The translations under genes were made by a program, and so were the position numbers. Under the pieces are notes generated by a model. The model was not told the DNA's origin. It did no database searches and saw only the letters and a list, made by a program, of their open reading frames with translations. A stretch of DNA of 64,000 nucleotides from the NCBI GenBank assembly GCA_024734495.1, contig JALMQS010000841.1, forward strand, positions 5,893,697 through 5,957,696, in the 5' to 3' direction. The stretch comes from Forficula auricularia. Taxonomy: Eukaryota > Arthropoda > Insecta > Dermaptera > Forficulidae. Below are positions 21,209 to 31,957 of this stretch, piece after piece (positions within the stretch are counted from its first letter, which is position 1; each line of letters starts with the position of its first letter).

Positions 21209-21243
21209 GACTATAGTTTCGAGAGCTTTTCCTTCATCATCAG
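21209..21243 (-). ncRNA. Hammerhead-like core, left arm
   Basis: CTGATGA, an imperfect stem closed by an aaaa loop, GAAAC, TATA, GTC. Helix II is weakly paired in this copy. Confidence 0.35.
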
Positions 21244-21430
21244 TCTATATACTTCATTCACAGAAAATAGCAAATGAGATTTACACGTGATCTGGGCAAA
21301 TTATGATTCACTCATTTATACTTGTTTCGATTTTTTTTTGAAACAAGTATAAATGGTGAATCATAATTTGCCCAGACCACGTGTAAATCTCACTTACATA
21401 CATTAATTCCTGTGAATCAATTGTAATAGA

Positions 21431-21466
21431 CTGATGAAGATGGCAAAAGCTCTCGAAACTATAGTC
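21431..21466 (+). ncRNA. Hammerhead-like core, right arm
   Basis: CTGATGA, a helix II with about five pairs and an aaaa loop, GAAAC, TATA, GTC. Helix III would be 2 bp with a 4-base loop. Helix I is weak outside the first two pairs. Confidence 0.4.
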
Positions 21467-21592
21467 TCGTTATAAATAAATTAAAAATATATAATTCCAG
21501 CAGAAGACACACTCTTTTATTGTCTCCTTCAATTTATAAAAATTCTGCTACTCTCGGCAAAAAGAAACTTTCAATTTAATTCAGAAATATTA

Positions 21593-21731
21593 AAATCGAA
21601 AATTAATTAAATAACTAGCTATATTAATAAAAAGAATGAATTTTTAAAGAGATGTGTTTTTAAAAATTTAATGTCACTCGACAAATTACCATATTAACTT
21701 AACAATATGAAGAATTAGAAAAGCCAATTAA
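21593..21731. other. AT-rich spacer
   Basis: Nothing recognised. Confidence 0.4.
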
Positions 21732-21850
21732 AAATCTTATTAGATATGTTTTATTTCATGTCAAAAGAGATTACCCAGTTGTAAGTCGAATCCAAGTTCC
21801 AAATTTACATTCCAGGCACTTGGGTTGGTTAACCGTGAAGACTAGATTCT
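21732..21850 (-). repeat. SINE-like family S2, copy 4
   Basis: The minus strand has ttggattcgactta (box B variant), ggtaatctcttttgacatg and acatatctaataagattttt. A possible partial fifth copy (gacccttctgacatgttatt) lies near 22375. Confidence 0.5.
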
Positions 21851-22406
21851 TCTTGGCAGCACAGGTAAGTAATTTGAATATCAAAATCGAATGTAAAATT
21901 CTGCTGGTGATGAATGAAATTTTCAGGATGAGACCGTAATAAATATTATGAATAAAAGCAAAGTGATTTTTTGAATTTATAAAAAGATGGCATTTTTTCA
22001 AAATTCTAACCTCACCATTTGAAACGTAATGCTGACTTTTGACATTGACATTAGACCTTGAAGATTTTAAATGAATGAATGGCCAGCATTCTATTTAGAT
22101 GTTTTCTTCTTACATTTAAGTAAGTAAATGTTTATTTTTTTAAGATAATTAATAAAATAAAAAAATAAATAATTATTATAATATACTAAAAGTTTTTATT
22201 TTATATTTTTTAACACCTTTTTAAGGAAACATCAAACGAGAGGTGAGATTTTTATCGGAATAAGCATTGAACATGAATTATTTTTGTTACAAAAAATGGA
22301 ATTAACCTCATATTTAATGAGACTTTATTTGTTTGTAAGTCTGTTCTTTCCAGGTTGGTAGGGAAGCTGAAGACGACCCTTCTGACATGTTATTAAAATT
22401 ATTCAT
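21851..22406. other. AT-rich DNA, nothing identified
   Basis: No coding or structured signal recognised. Confidence 0.45.
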
Positions 22407-22490
22407 GACAGCTCAGATTTAGTAGATGATACTATCTCGTGATTTCTTTAGAAATTTAAAGTTTACCGGCAATTCTAACTTTTATATTCC
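22407..22490 (+). repeat. Dispersed repeat, copy 2
   Basis: Partner of 775-865. This copy continues as ttatattccagtgg where copy 1 is interrupted by the Helitron. Confidence 0.6.
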
Positions 22491-22528
22491 AGTGGACTGA
22501 AGGAAAATTGAATTTTATATTCCATTTT

Positions 22529-22685
22529 ATTACAAGTTATAATATTTAATAATAATTATTTTTAAGTGAATAACGTCTCGATTTTATGGCATGGCTTCTA
22601 CACCTATTACAAGTTATAATATTTAATAATAATTATTTTTAAGTGAATAACGTCTCGATTTTATGGCATGGCTTCTACACCTATT
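22529..22685 (+). repeat. Exact 77-bp tandem duplication
   Basis: The unit attacaagttataatattta ... cttctacacct (22529-22605) is repeated without a change at 22606-22682. Either a very recent duplication or an assembly artefact. Confidence 0.95.
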
Positions 22686-23831
22686 TCTTCTCAAGCATTC
22701 ATTTTATTCTTTAATCGTTCTTTTTATGGTGTCCTTACTATAGTTCTCTTAATTAATAAATAAATTAAAATTAGATTCTACCTGCCTACTAGCAATTAAG
22801 TCTATAATAAATAATTTGTATTCTTCAAAGAACAAGCCAAGTGTATCAGTTTCGTAATGCCTAGACGTATTTTTGTTACAATATTTAAATCACTTTAAAT
22901 GCATCTCATCGCCTGTCGGTTTTTCTTTTATTTTTTGTCGTTTTGATTATTTTAAACTACTCTCTAATGGTAGAGTCGACACCTGAGATAAATTTTAGTT
23001 ACTTTATTTATTTATTTATAATGGAAGGTTCGCTTTTCTTTTCTTTATTTCTCCATTTAATGCATTTTAATATATATCATAAATTGTTAAATGAATATTT
23101 AAATCAATCTTAATTGATAAAATTTATTATTTTTTAATCTCTTAATCGGCAAGTGGAAGAAAATCAAAAAAGAAAAAACTTAAGTTGAAAAACTGGTTTT
23201 TATTTAAAAAAATTGCAAACTCTGATGCATAATCACGGTTTCTTCAATTTATTGATCTCGCTTTTTTTCTTTTTTTTATAAATAAAGAAAAGGAGAGATG
23301 GAGAAAATAAAAGAAACTCCCAAGCGTAACCTTGATAGAAATAAAAATCTGAGGTCTCGCTTTTGTTTTGGATTCCCAGGTGATGAGATTCAGGTAAATT
23401 ACAAGCCAAAGGATTATGGGAAAATAATCGTAGGATATTATAAATTAAAATAGACTAGCTGACTAGACTAGACAGATAAAAACACTGTGTATTTATCAAA
23501 TGAATAATTACCAGATTTTACAAAACGTTTATTTTTTTATTTTTTATTTATTTTTTATTTTATTATGATTTCTTATTGCTTTAAGGCGAATTCAGGACAA
23601 TTAGCATAGCTAATTAATTATAGTTTTTATGAACATATTTCTTCAGTGTCTTAAGCTATGCACCCTGGAGGGATAAACAAATTAAATGCAATCGACAGAG
23701 AAAGAGAGATCTATTTAAGTATTATCATTCTTAGGTGAGTGTGTAAAATAAATAAAAATGATATTTTTAGCCCCCACCTCAAAAAGTTTTTTGGATAAAA
23801 GTTATTTAGAATTAATAATTATATGTAATAT
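22686..23831. other. AT-rich DNA, nothing identified
   Basis: Mostly unassigned. A pyrimidine- and purine-rich patch at 23030-23330 surrounds imperfect inverted runs (tttctttatttctcc and ggagagatggagaaa). No gene recognised. Confidence 0.4.
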
Positions 23832-24839
23832 ACACTGTTAAAAATTTCTTATCTAATAATACTATAAAATAAGCTGACCTGTTCTGATGTGGCCATCCAC
23901 TTGACTTTACCATACAACCTGGCCCCCTAAAATTATTTTTAATCATGTAGGGGGGGGGGGTTAGTTTTTGTATTTTTATACACCTGAGGGCCCACTGATT
24001 TTGTATACAAAATTTGGTTGAGTTTGGTATAAGATCCTAGATTTTAATTTTTTGACCCCCCCCCCCATTTTGGGTAGTTAGTTTTTGCATCTTTAGACTT
24101 CTCGGGTCCCACTGATTATGTATACAAAATTTGGTTGAGTTTGGTACAAGGGCCTATATTTTTAAATTTTAACCGCCCTCCACCCCCCTTAATTTTAAGT
24201 CGATATGCGCCAAAATCTAATCACCTTTTAATCTCAATGGACCAAAACTACGTGTGAAATTTGGTTTCGATATTCACACTAGTTTTTGAGCTAGCTCGTC
24301 CACAAAAATTTGATAACGCACAGACTAACGGACCAGACAACCAGACAACCGGACGGACGGACAGACTAGCAAACATTTTGACAAAACAATTATTATCTCG
24401 AAAAATATAATTTTTTCGATGTTCACTTATTAGAGTTTTTTTGTAGAGCGAAATGCCGTGGTTTCGCTCAATTTTTCTAATCAAAATAGTTTCAGCCGTT
24501 TTTGAGATATTTAGAAAAAAAAGGAAAAAAACCACTTTTTTCATGCACGATTACAATACTTGACCATACCCTGTATGGTAAAGTAAAATGGGAAGTCCGG
24601 CCTCAAAACTTTTTAGTAATATTACATACCAGAATTGTAATTTTACAACATAATTTTTTACTAATACGTATCTAATTAATACAAGAAAAACGTAAAGTTA
24701 CAATTTATTTTTGTATTTTTGCAATGAGCGTTAATGTGATTTTACCAATATAATATAGTATTTTTTTTTTACTATTCGCAATCTTGTAATTTTCCTATCT
24801 ATTTGTTATCTCAATATATAGGAAATTTTTTTAACAGTA
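23832..24839. mobile_element. MITE family H, copy 1, interrupted
   Basis: Terminal inverted repeats acactgttaaaaatttct and the complement of aaatttttttaacagta. The rest of the body matches 35712-36184 closely. It is split here by repeat A (23871-24584). Confidence 0.7.
23871..24584 (+). mobile_element. Repeat family A, copy 3, complete
   Basis: From aagctgacctgttctgatgt to ctgtatggtaaagt, flanked by aaaat on both sides (23866-23870, 24585-24589). The same locus without the insertion is present in MITE H copy 2 near 35748 (ctataaaaatgggaagtccg). This fixes the ends of family A, shows it moves as a unit of about 714 bp and gives a 4-5 bp TSD. Confidence 0.8.
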
Positions 24840-24959
24840 TCGCGAATTAAATCACTCTGACATACTTGCATAATCGTACATTTAAATTTATTAAATTTTA
24901 ATATGTTAAAAGATATTTAATTAGTATCAAATGAATGGATTTGAAGAATCCAAAAAAAT
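24840..24959. other. AT-rich spacer
   Basis: Nothing recognised. Confidence 0.35.
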
Positions 24960-25290
24960 AATATGTCCCTAATGTCAAGAGACGTCCCAGCCAACGTCTC
25001 GATAAAACAAACTGAATTAATTATAAATAAGAAAGAAATCGATATTATTTTAACAATTTCATCCAATCTGGAGGTTCGCAGTACCTTTTAATATAAGAAA
25101 AATAGAATTTTGATTAAGAATTTTGCAGTTTAAAAAATTTTTATGAAAAGATTCAATTTCTAATCTGCGGAAGCGAATCAACTAGAAATATCACAAAGTT
25201 TTATATTTTTCTTCATCTTAGACAATATTTGTTTTCGGAAGTTTTGAGCCACTGGAGCCTTTCTTAACATGCCCAGTGCTGTAGTCGTAT
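24960..25290 (+). repeat. Diverged partial copy of the 25.4-kb inverted repeat arm
   Basis: Resembles 25850-26110: cgataaaacaaactgaatta, atcgatattattttaacaat and tctggaggttcgcagta have close counterparts there. Confidence 0.6.
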
Positions 25291-25436
25291 ATTTTATATT
25301 TATTAAATTTGAAAATATTTGAAAAGTATAAATTATTTTAAAACTGTAGACTGTACTAGCAATTTAATGAATTTTTAAAAATAATCAGAAAAATTATCCA
25401 AAACAAATAATGTATGATATCGAAGGGAACTGTCTC
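25291..25436. other. AT-rich spacer
   Basis: Nothing recognised. Confidence 0.35.
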
Positions 25437-27365
25437 ACGAGTCCCGAAGAACTTCTCTCAATTAGAATTATAAATAAGAAAGATAGACATATATTTTATC
25501 AATTTCATTCATTTATCAAAAAGTGTGAATAGAATACCTTGCTTTTATAATAAAATAATAAAAAATTTTATTAACGATTTTAATTATTTAATACTAAAAT
25601 AATTTATTTAAAACTGATTATACGATAATATAGCTTTGATTTGCTCTCTGAGTCTTGGATCCGTGGGCTTTTTGTATATAATATATGGATCCCAAGGCTT
25701 TTTGTATATAATATCTATTTTTTCTTAAATTATTAATTAAAGTATTTTATAAATCATAGTACATTTAAATATATTTAATTATAATATTAAATGATATAAC
25801 AATAAATGAACTTGTTGAATCCATAACAAATGCTTCGCTCATGGCGGGGGGCTTGCACCCAGGGCCTTGATAAAACAAATTAAATTAATTATAAATCAGA
25901 GAAAAATCGATATTATTTTATCAATTCCATCTATCTGGAGGTTCACAGTAATATTCAAATATAAGAAAATGGCATTTCAATTAAGAATTTCCAAAATTAA
26001 ATGAAATGTTAAGAAAACATTCACTTTCTTCTCTCGGGCAGCTATATTCGCTGAGTAACATTAAAAGGTTTTATTATTTTCCTCATCACATATACAATTT
26101 AATGTAAATAAATTTCATATCTATGGAATATTTTCTTTTACCTTTTATGTAAAATAATTATTATTTGGAAATATTTATTTTTAAGGGAAGTTTATTTGAA
26201 GTCCAATTTGAAAAAACGCTTATTACTCCCTTGAAATAATATTTAAAAATTTGAAATTAATATATATTATAAAACAATCAATTATTAATAATTAGATTCA
26301 ATTTTGAACGAAATCGGTTAAGTAGTTTTTGAGAAAATGGTCGAAAACCCCGAAAACCGTCAATGAAAGGCCGTTTTAGAAGCCTCTGAAAATTTACTTC
26401 CATGTCACGAGTCAATGTTTTGTTTCATATGAACTTTTTAATTTTTTTCCAAGGCTATTTTTAAGGACGAAAAACGTCGATTTTTATACGGCTTTCGGGG
26501 TTTTTGACCATTTTCTCAAAAACTACTTGACCGATTTCGTTCAAAATTGAATCAAATTATTAATAATTGATTGTTTTATAATATATATTAATTTGAAATT
26601 TTTAAATATTATTTGAAAGGAGTAATGAGCATTTTTTCAAATTAGAATTCAAAAAACTATCCTTAAAAATACAAATTTCTGAATAATAATTATTTGATAT
26701 AAAAGATAAAAGAAAATATTCCATAGATATGAAATTTCAATACATTTAATTGCATATGTGATGAGGAAAAAAATAAAACCTTTTGATGTTAGTCAGCGAA
26801 TCGCTACCTGAGAGAAGAAAGTGAATGTTTTCTTAACATTTCATTTAAACTTGGGAATTCTTAATTGAAATGCTATTTTCTTATATTAGATAGGTACTGT
26901 GAATCTTCCAATAGATGAAATCGATAAAATAATATCGATTTCTTTCTGATTTATAATTATTTTATTTTGTTTTATCAAGAGCCTCCTGTCATGAGTGAGC
27001 CATTTGTTATGGATTCAACAAGTTAATTCAGTCCACAGTATTACTATATATTTTAATATTATAATTAAATATGTTCAAATGTACTATGATTTATAAAATA
27101 CCTACTTTAATTAATAATTTAAGAAAAAATAGATATTATATACAAAAAGACTTGGGCTGGCAACCACGGATCCAAGACTCAGAGAGCAAAGCAAAGCTAT
27201 ATTATAGTATTATTAGTTTAAAATAAATAATTTTAGTATTAAATAATTAAAACGTTATTAAATTTTTTTATTATTTTATTATAAAAGCGAGGTATTTACA
27301 CCTCCAGATAAATGATGTTTTCGTTCTTATTTATAATTCTAATGGAGGGACGTTTTTCGGGACCA
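25437..27365. repeat. 1.9-kb inverted repeat
   Basis: The left arm (25437 to about 26360) is the reverse complement of the right arm (about 26495-27363), with scattered changes and small indels. The spacer is about 135 bases. The arms pair from cgagtcccgaagaac at the outer edge to gaacgaaatcgg and aaaatggtc next to the spacer. No coding frame spans an arm. A 34-base tandem duplication (ggatcc ... ggctttttgtatataatat) sits in the left arm only. A transcript would form a hairpin of about 0.9 kb. Probably a large foldback transposon; class unknown. Confidence 0.85.
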
Positions 27366-27619
27366 GAGATAGTCCCCCTGATTGTTCTGACCAAATTCTG
27401 AGCTTTGTTTTCCAAAGATTTGTCCCTTTCTTCAGTGTAAATAATAATGTTGAAAAAATTGTCTTCTTTTTATACTTCATCATTGCTACTTCCACTAACA
27501 ACCAATGTAATCGGAAATTCAATTGAAGGGAAGTTAAGAAAAGCGTTAACATGTTTTTAGTTTAACTTAAAAGTTAAATCGTTAAGCAATTTGTTAACTT
27601 CGTTAATTAACGATAATTA
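27366..27619. other. Unassigned
   Basis: A minus-strand frame (27331-27552) overlaps the inverted-repeat edge and is probably spurious. Confidence 0.35.
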
Positions 27620-28240
27620 ATGAATTTACATTTACATTCGAAAAATCACACTGCTTTTACTTCCAATCCTACCCCAATTCATTTTGAAAGAAGTGGTCCC
27701 AGACTTCTTCTTCTAGAATCAACTGAAATTAAATTGGCCCTTATGAATAAATTCAGTATTCTCAATAATCAATTGGACTTTGACAAAGATATAATCATTG
27801 ATTCTAATTTGGCTAAAATTAATAAATTAAAAATATGCTCTTAAATTCGATTACATATTTTGTGTTTGTTTTTTGTTTTTAATTTGATTTTGTTTTTATT
27901 TTTGTTTTTAATTTTACTTTTTTATTTTAAATAATAACATTTTGTTTATATTTAAGAAAAAAAAGAAAAAAAAAAAGAAAAAGATTGAAAGTATTTTCTG
28001 AACGGACTTTAACTTCTGGTTGTTGATGAAACTTTCTGAACTTACTCTTCTTTCAAAATTTTCTGAACGTACTCTTCTTCTCAAAATTTTACTTGTTGAA
28101 TGTTTTTACAAATTTGTATTCAGTTTTCATTTGAACTCCTGAAGATGGGCTCAATAACCCGAAATATATATCGAGTGAATCAAACTCAAATAAACATACA
28201 TTTGTTTTAATATTTCCTTTTGTGAAACCTAACCTAGAAA
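27620..28240 (+). pseudogene. Penelope-like element 3' relic
   Basis: A short frame (27620-27844) includes SGPRLLLLESTEIKL and NKFSILNNQLDF, reminiscent of the segment after the GIY-YIG domain in Penelope-like proteins; this match is from memory and weak. About 300 bases of AT-rich 3' sequence follow, then a hammerhead-like motif (28139-28172) and caaactcaaataaacataca. The order of C-terminal frame, UTR and ribozyme-like motif fits a Penelope-like 3' end. No reverse transcriptase core is present. Confidence 0.45.
28139..28172 (+). ncRNA. Best hammerhead ribozyme candidate
   Basis: Helix I pairs actc upstream of the core with gagt downstream of the cleavage site. The core is CTGAAGA, helix II ggg/ccc with an 8-base loop, GAAA, then a 2-bp helix III (A-U, U-A) with an auau loop and ATC as the NUH site. 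One extra base follows CTGAAGA, as in the other copies of the window. The helix I match makes this stronger than the palindrome copies. Confidence 0.5.
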
Positions 28241-28395
28241 ATTCTCCTCATAAGTTACTAATAACTAATACATTTTTTAAGAAAATTGTAATTCATAGTT
28301 ACAACACAGTTTCTGAGATAATAATGAATAAATAATGAAAAATTTACACTAAAAACAAGCTTAAAACAACGTATATATTTAACCTAAAAAGTGGA
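28241..28395. other. AT-rich spacer
   Basis: Nothing recognised. Confidence 0.4.
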
Positions 28396-28689
28396 TTAAC
28401 TTAAGTACTTTTTTTGACGTTTTTTCGCTTCAGCCATTGTCGCAACAGCTTTTAATCGTTTATTAAAAACTTTTTGTTTAATAAATCGACCTTTATAATG
28501 TATTTTATCTGTCATTTCTATGATAAAAATATTCAAGCTCGGACAATGTTGCAGATTTGTCAAACGAGCACGGGATTGGCTAGTAATGGTACATAAACAG
28601 CAAAAAGTTTTGGGCTTATGAATTATGAATCCTTTTATCTGTTCTATATACTCTAGGATTAAATTTTTGCTAGTATTGTCGCGAAACAA
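28396..28689 (-). CDS. Unidentified open frame (97 codons or more)
   Basis: The frame is open beyond its first listed codon to about 28715. The encoded product is basic, with a Cys pair (CCLC) near residue 30 and a Lys-rich C-terminus (AEAKKRQKKYLS). Not assigned to a family; it could be an exon, a transposon remnant or chance. Confidence 0.25.
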   Translation of the reverse strand: MFRDNTSKNLILEYIEQIKGFIIHKPKTFCCLCTITSQSRARLTNLQHCPSLNIFIIEMTDKIHYKGRFIKQKVFNKRLKAVATMAEAKKRQKKYLS

Positions 28690-28739
28690 CTGCCTTAAAA
28701 GTATTTGACATTTATTCGGATAATTTCATTGAATTGAAT

Positions 28740-29160
28740 TCATTTTTTCTTCTTCATAAATCGCTGTTAAGGATTCCATTCTCTGACAGAGAAGTTTGAC
28801 ATGGTTTAAAACATTGGTTCGGATTTGGTTCCGGGTGGTGAGGTGGAGTTCAGTTCAACGGTGGCGTGCTTGCATAGGGTACATATATTGGAATTGGCAC
28901 TCACACACACACCATCCATAAATACAGACCCACTACATCGATACACTCGTTGTGAAGGCTGATAGCTCTGATTGAATCTAACGCCATGTTGTACCGACAT
29001 GATAGTTTACAGGCAGCAGTATTATATATTGTAGCACATATATACACCAACACACACACAAATCCACCCACCACCCATTTTATCACTCGGGTTGTTCAAA
29101 TTGTAACTGAGCCGAGAAATTGTCAATATTGGCTGTAGTGAAGGGAGATTCGACCCCCGA
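28740..29160. promoter_or_regulatory. Candidate non-coding island 2
   Basis: GC-richer, non-repetitive within the window, with CA-rich runs (cactcacacacacacacc) and no convincing frame. A regulatory role is inferred from composition only. Confidence 0.25.
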
Positions 29161-29517
29161 GCGGCGTCCACTCGAAACAAAACTTTTCATTAGGTAAAAA
29201 ACTATTATTTAGATAAATTAGGGTAGGAAACGGAAGCGGATATTTTGTTTGCTAATTTTATTATTGATTTCTAATTACATGCCTTCCATAATAGTTATAC
29301 ATTTTTTACTTTATTTTATTTATTAATTAAAAGAAAATGCTTTCACTATTGATAATATCATATTTAAATTTTACGAAAATTCAAGTAAATATTTTATTTA
29401 TAATACTAGCTGCGATCAACCCCATAAAATAAGTTACGAAATACAAGACACTAATTTTCAAAAATAATAATAAATAATTTCTAGATCTGTAGAATTAAGA
29501 ATGAGATATTATTTAAA
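29161..29517. other. AT-rich DNA
   Basis: Nothing recognised beyond actagctgcgatcaacccc at 29405, which may be a worn Helitron end. Confidence 0.4.
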
Positions 29518-30148
29518 TAAATTATTTTACTACGATTGAAGTAGTTTTTGGAGACGGACTGATAAGTGAATTTTGATGAGGCAGTCCAAAGTTCAAAAAA
29601 GAGAATAATTATACTATATTTTTATTCAAAGCCGAGGTTTCGGAGGTTTATTCCCTCCTTCTTCAGGGGTTTGAGGAGGAAATAAACCTCCGAAACGTCG
29701 GCTTTAAAATAAAATAAGCTGACGTGTTCTGATGTGGCCATCCACTTGACTTTACCATACAACCTGGCCCCTCACTTACATTTAATATTTAATAAAATTA
29801 TTTATAATCATGTAGGGGAGGGGATTAGTTTTTGCATTTTTAGACTCCTGGGGGCCCACCGATTATGTATACAAAATTTGATTGAGTTTCATACGAAGGC
29901 CTATACTTTTCAGTTTTGACCACTTCACTCCCCTCCCCCCATTTTGGGCGGTTAGTTTTTGCATTTTTAGACTTCTGGGGTCCCACTGATTATGTATACA
30001 AAATTTGGTTGAGATTGCTCAAATGACCTAGATCTTTAATTTTTAACCCCCCCCCTTCCACCCTGTATGGTAAAGTAAAAGATAGTTATAATTATCTCTC
30101 TTTTTGAACCTTGGACTGCCTCATCAAAATCCATTAAATTATTTTACT
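29518..30148 (-). mobile_element. Palindromic Penelope-like derivative, interrupted (family 2 type)
   Basis: The body is 29532-30134. Arms start at ttttgatgaggcagtcc and end at ggactgcctcatcaaaa. The one-sided tail (29532-29570) contains ggagacggact, resembling the tail of the 6.1-kb element. A perfect 14-bp direct repeat, taaattattttact, lies at 29518-29531 and 30135-30148. An inner hairpin holds ccgaggtttcggagg and cctccgaaacgtcgg, with ctgaagaaggaggg on the minus strand. Repeat A copy 4 sits in it. Confidence 0.75.
29716..30076 (+). mobile_element. Repeat family A, copy 4, internally deleted
   Basis: Starts aagctgacgtgttctgatgt and ends ctgtatggtaaagt like copy 3, but its middle half is missing. 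Flanks are aaaat on the left and aaaag on the right. Confidence 0.75.
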
Positions 30149-30559
30149 TTTAGCACTTCGCTTACTTAAAGATACTACTTGTTTTCCAGAACAACCTGCT
30201 GGATGACTGAAATATTGAATTCACAGTATTTTTTTTAAATTTTTATTTATTCGAGTTGAAATATCTGAAACGTGAGAGAAATCATTTTTCAAACATAATT
30301 TTATTCTGTTTGTCTGTAAATCTGGATTTTGGTCACCTACTATAGGGTAGGTATTGCAAGAACAGAAGCGGTTGTAAAAAGATTGTTCTGATGCCGAAAA
30401 TTAGAGAGAACTAATTTGATTGTTGGCTTTCTAGCTTTAAAGCTTCCAGATGAAAATATAAAAAATTACCATTCCACATAATTATTTTAGGCCTGTACTT
30501 TAAAATATATCAAATTCTCTCTTAATATATTAATAAGCTGATAGAGTGGTGGATTTCGT
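30149..30559. other. AT-rich DNA
   Basis: No gene or repeat recognised. Confidence 0.4.
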
Positions 30560-30930
30560 TACACCCTAAGAAGGTTTTGAAATTATCAATTGCATTCTAT
30601 ATGTTAATGAATATTTGTCGGTGCTCATCATAACGCGCCCTGGGGGCACAGCCAGGCATGTAGCCATGTGCGCGCTTCTGCTAGATAATGAAGGCGTCTC
30701 CTGGTCCTCCACCCACGCACCTGCCCAGGCACCTGTCCGAGACAAGGGAGGCACGCGCCCGAAAACGCTCCGGGCAATACCAGAAATGATTTAGCGCCCT
30801 CCGGTTGCATCCGTAACCCGAGAACAGCTGCCTGAAACGAGAAAGCATATAAGCATATGCCTTGGCAATTGAATGCCATTCTAGATTAGCAATTAAAAAC
30901 GATCCTCCCGGATTCGATTTTGGTATTCAT
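30560..30930. promoter_or_regulatory. Candidate non-coding island 3
   Basis: A strikingly GC-rich block (ggcacagccaggcatgtagc, cccacgcacctgcccaggca, cctgtccgagacaaggg) in AT-rich surroundings and without a repeat partner. Both strands have short open frames that contradict each other. A conserved non-coding element or part of an exon are the likeliest options. Confidence 0.3.
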
Positions 30931-31455
30931 CTTACTAAGAAAGTAGGTAGGAACTACGCTTCATAATAACCGATGTTTTATCTAGAAGATAATCTAACGA
31001 TTAATCGGTTCCTTTAGGGGTTTAGGGATACACTATGGTCTTTATAAAGGTGTTTTGGATTTATTTTTATTAATTTCGTACCAAAGGCAGTACAAACAAT
31101 ACTATTAATCAGTAATTAATTTAGACTTACTAGCTGTGAAGCCGTCCTCTCGTCACTCAAAACTGTTCCGAAGAAATCGCGTTGAAACCATGTTTTCCAT
31201 CTTAAAAGTAACATTCATACTAAATTTTAACTTGTTAAATTTTATAAATTAAAGGAATTATTTAGTCACATAAATTATTAAATAAATATAGTAATTTTAG
31301 CCAATTAACATTATTTATTTGAAATTTTCTGTCACGCCTGGCATACCCTCTTCAGTAGTACTGAAAATTGAAACATTTTATAAGATTTTTTAATTACTCA
31401 AAATAAAAAACCATACAATTTCGTTCAAGATTTGGAATTTTGTCACTCTACAAAT
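30931..31455. other. Unassigned
   Basis: actagctgtgaagccgtcct near 31130 resembles worn Helitron ends. Otherwise nothing recognised. Confidence 0.35.
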
Positions 31456-31475
31456 CAGTGGCGTGCGGTGTGGAT
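31456..31475 (+). repeat. hAT-like terminus
   Basis: cagtggcgtgcggtgtgg resembles the end at 18943. The partner end was not found. Confidence 0.35.
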
Positions 31476-31656
31476 GCCGTGGATGCTGCATATCCCATCA
31501 TGATTTCAAAATTTCAAGAGGATCTTTTAAATTTTCATATTATTATCGGTTATTTCAAAAATTTCTATAAAAAATATTTTTTGTTTTGAAAAGTACATAT
31601 TATAGTGGTTGTCGAAATGAAATAAAATTGTTGCATAGTTTCAGGAGGCAATTAAA

Positions 31657-31794
31657 ATGAATGATTTTTCCGAAAAGGATGCGGATAAAAGGTTTGAAAT
31701 CTCTGCCTGGTATATCTTCCAGTTCAAGTACGTCAAAGACAAGTCCAGACGAGTTTTAATCGAATTAAAATTGTTGTCGCTGAGGAATTATTAA
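31657..31794 (+). pseudogene. Short open frame, possible transposon exon
   Basis: Forty-five codons starting MNDFSEKDADKRFEISAWYI, preceded 12 bases upstream by an acceptor-like tttcag. The composition looks coding (charged, aromatic). Lying downstream of a hAT-like end, it may be a decayed transposase piece. Identity unknown. Confidence 0.25.
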
Positions 31795-31957
31795 AATAGT
31801 AATAATACAAAAAAAGGAATAAATAAAGATGATTCGAGAATCTTTGGACTATAAGAACTCTCAATATATAAGTTCGGAAATAACTAAGAGTGCTATATAC
31901 AATTCATAGCTTGCTTATACCAATAGAATTAGGAGAAATTTAAGATTTTCTGATTCA

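Larger units (their letters stand above)
21127..21592 (+). mobile_element. Palindromic Penelope-like derivative with TSD (family 4), copy 1
   Basis: Best-preserved member. The body is 21138-21581, with arms of about 190 bases from ttgaaggagacaataaaaga inward and a centre at ttgtttcgatttttttttga. The one-sided tail (about 21535-21581: attctgctactctcggcaaa) is on the right. A perfect 11-bp direct repeat, cagaaatatta, flanks it (21127-21137, 21582-21592). Both arms carry a hammerhead-like core. The tail is shared with family 1 although the arms are not. Confidence 0.85.
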
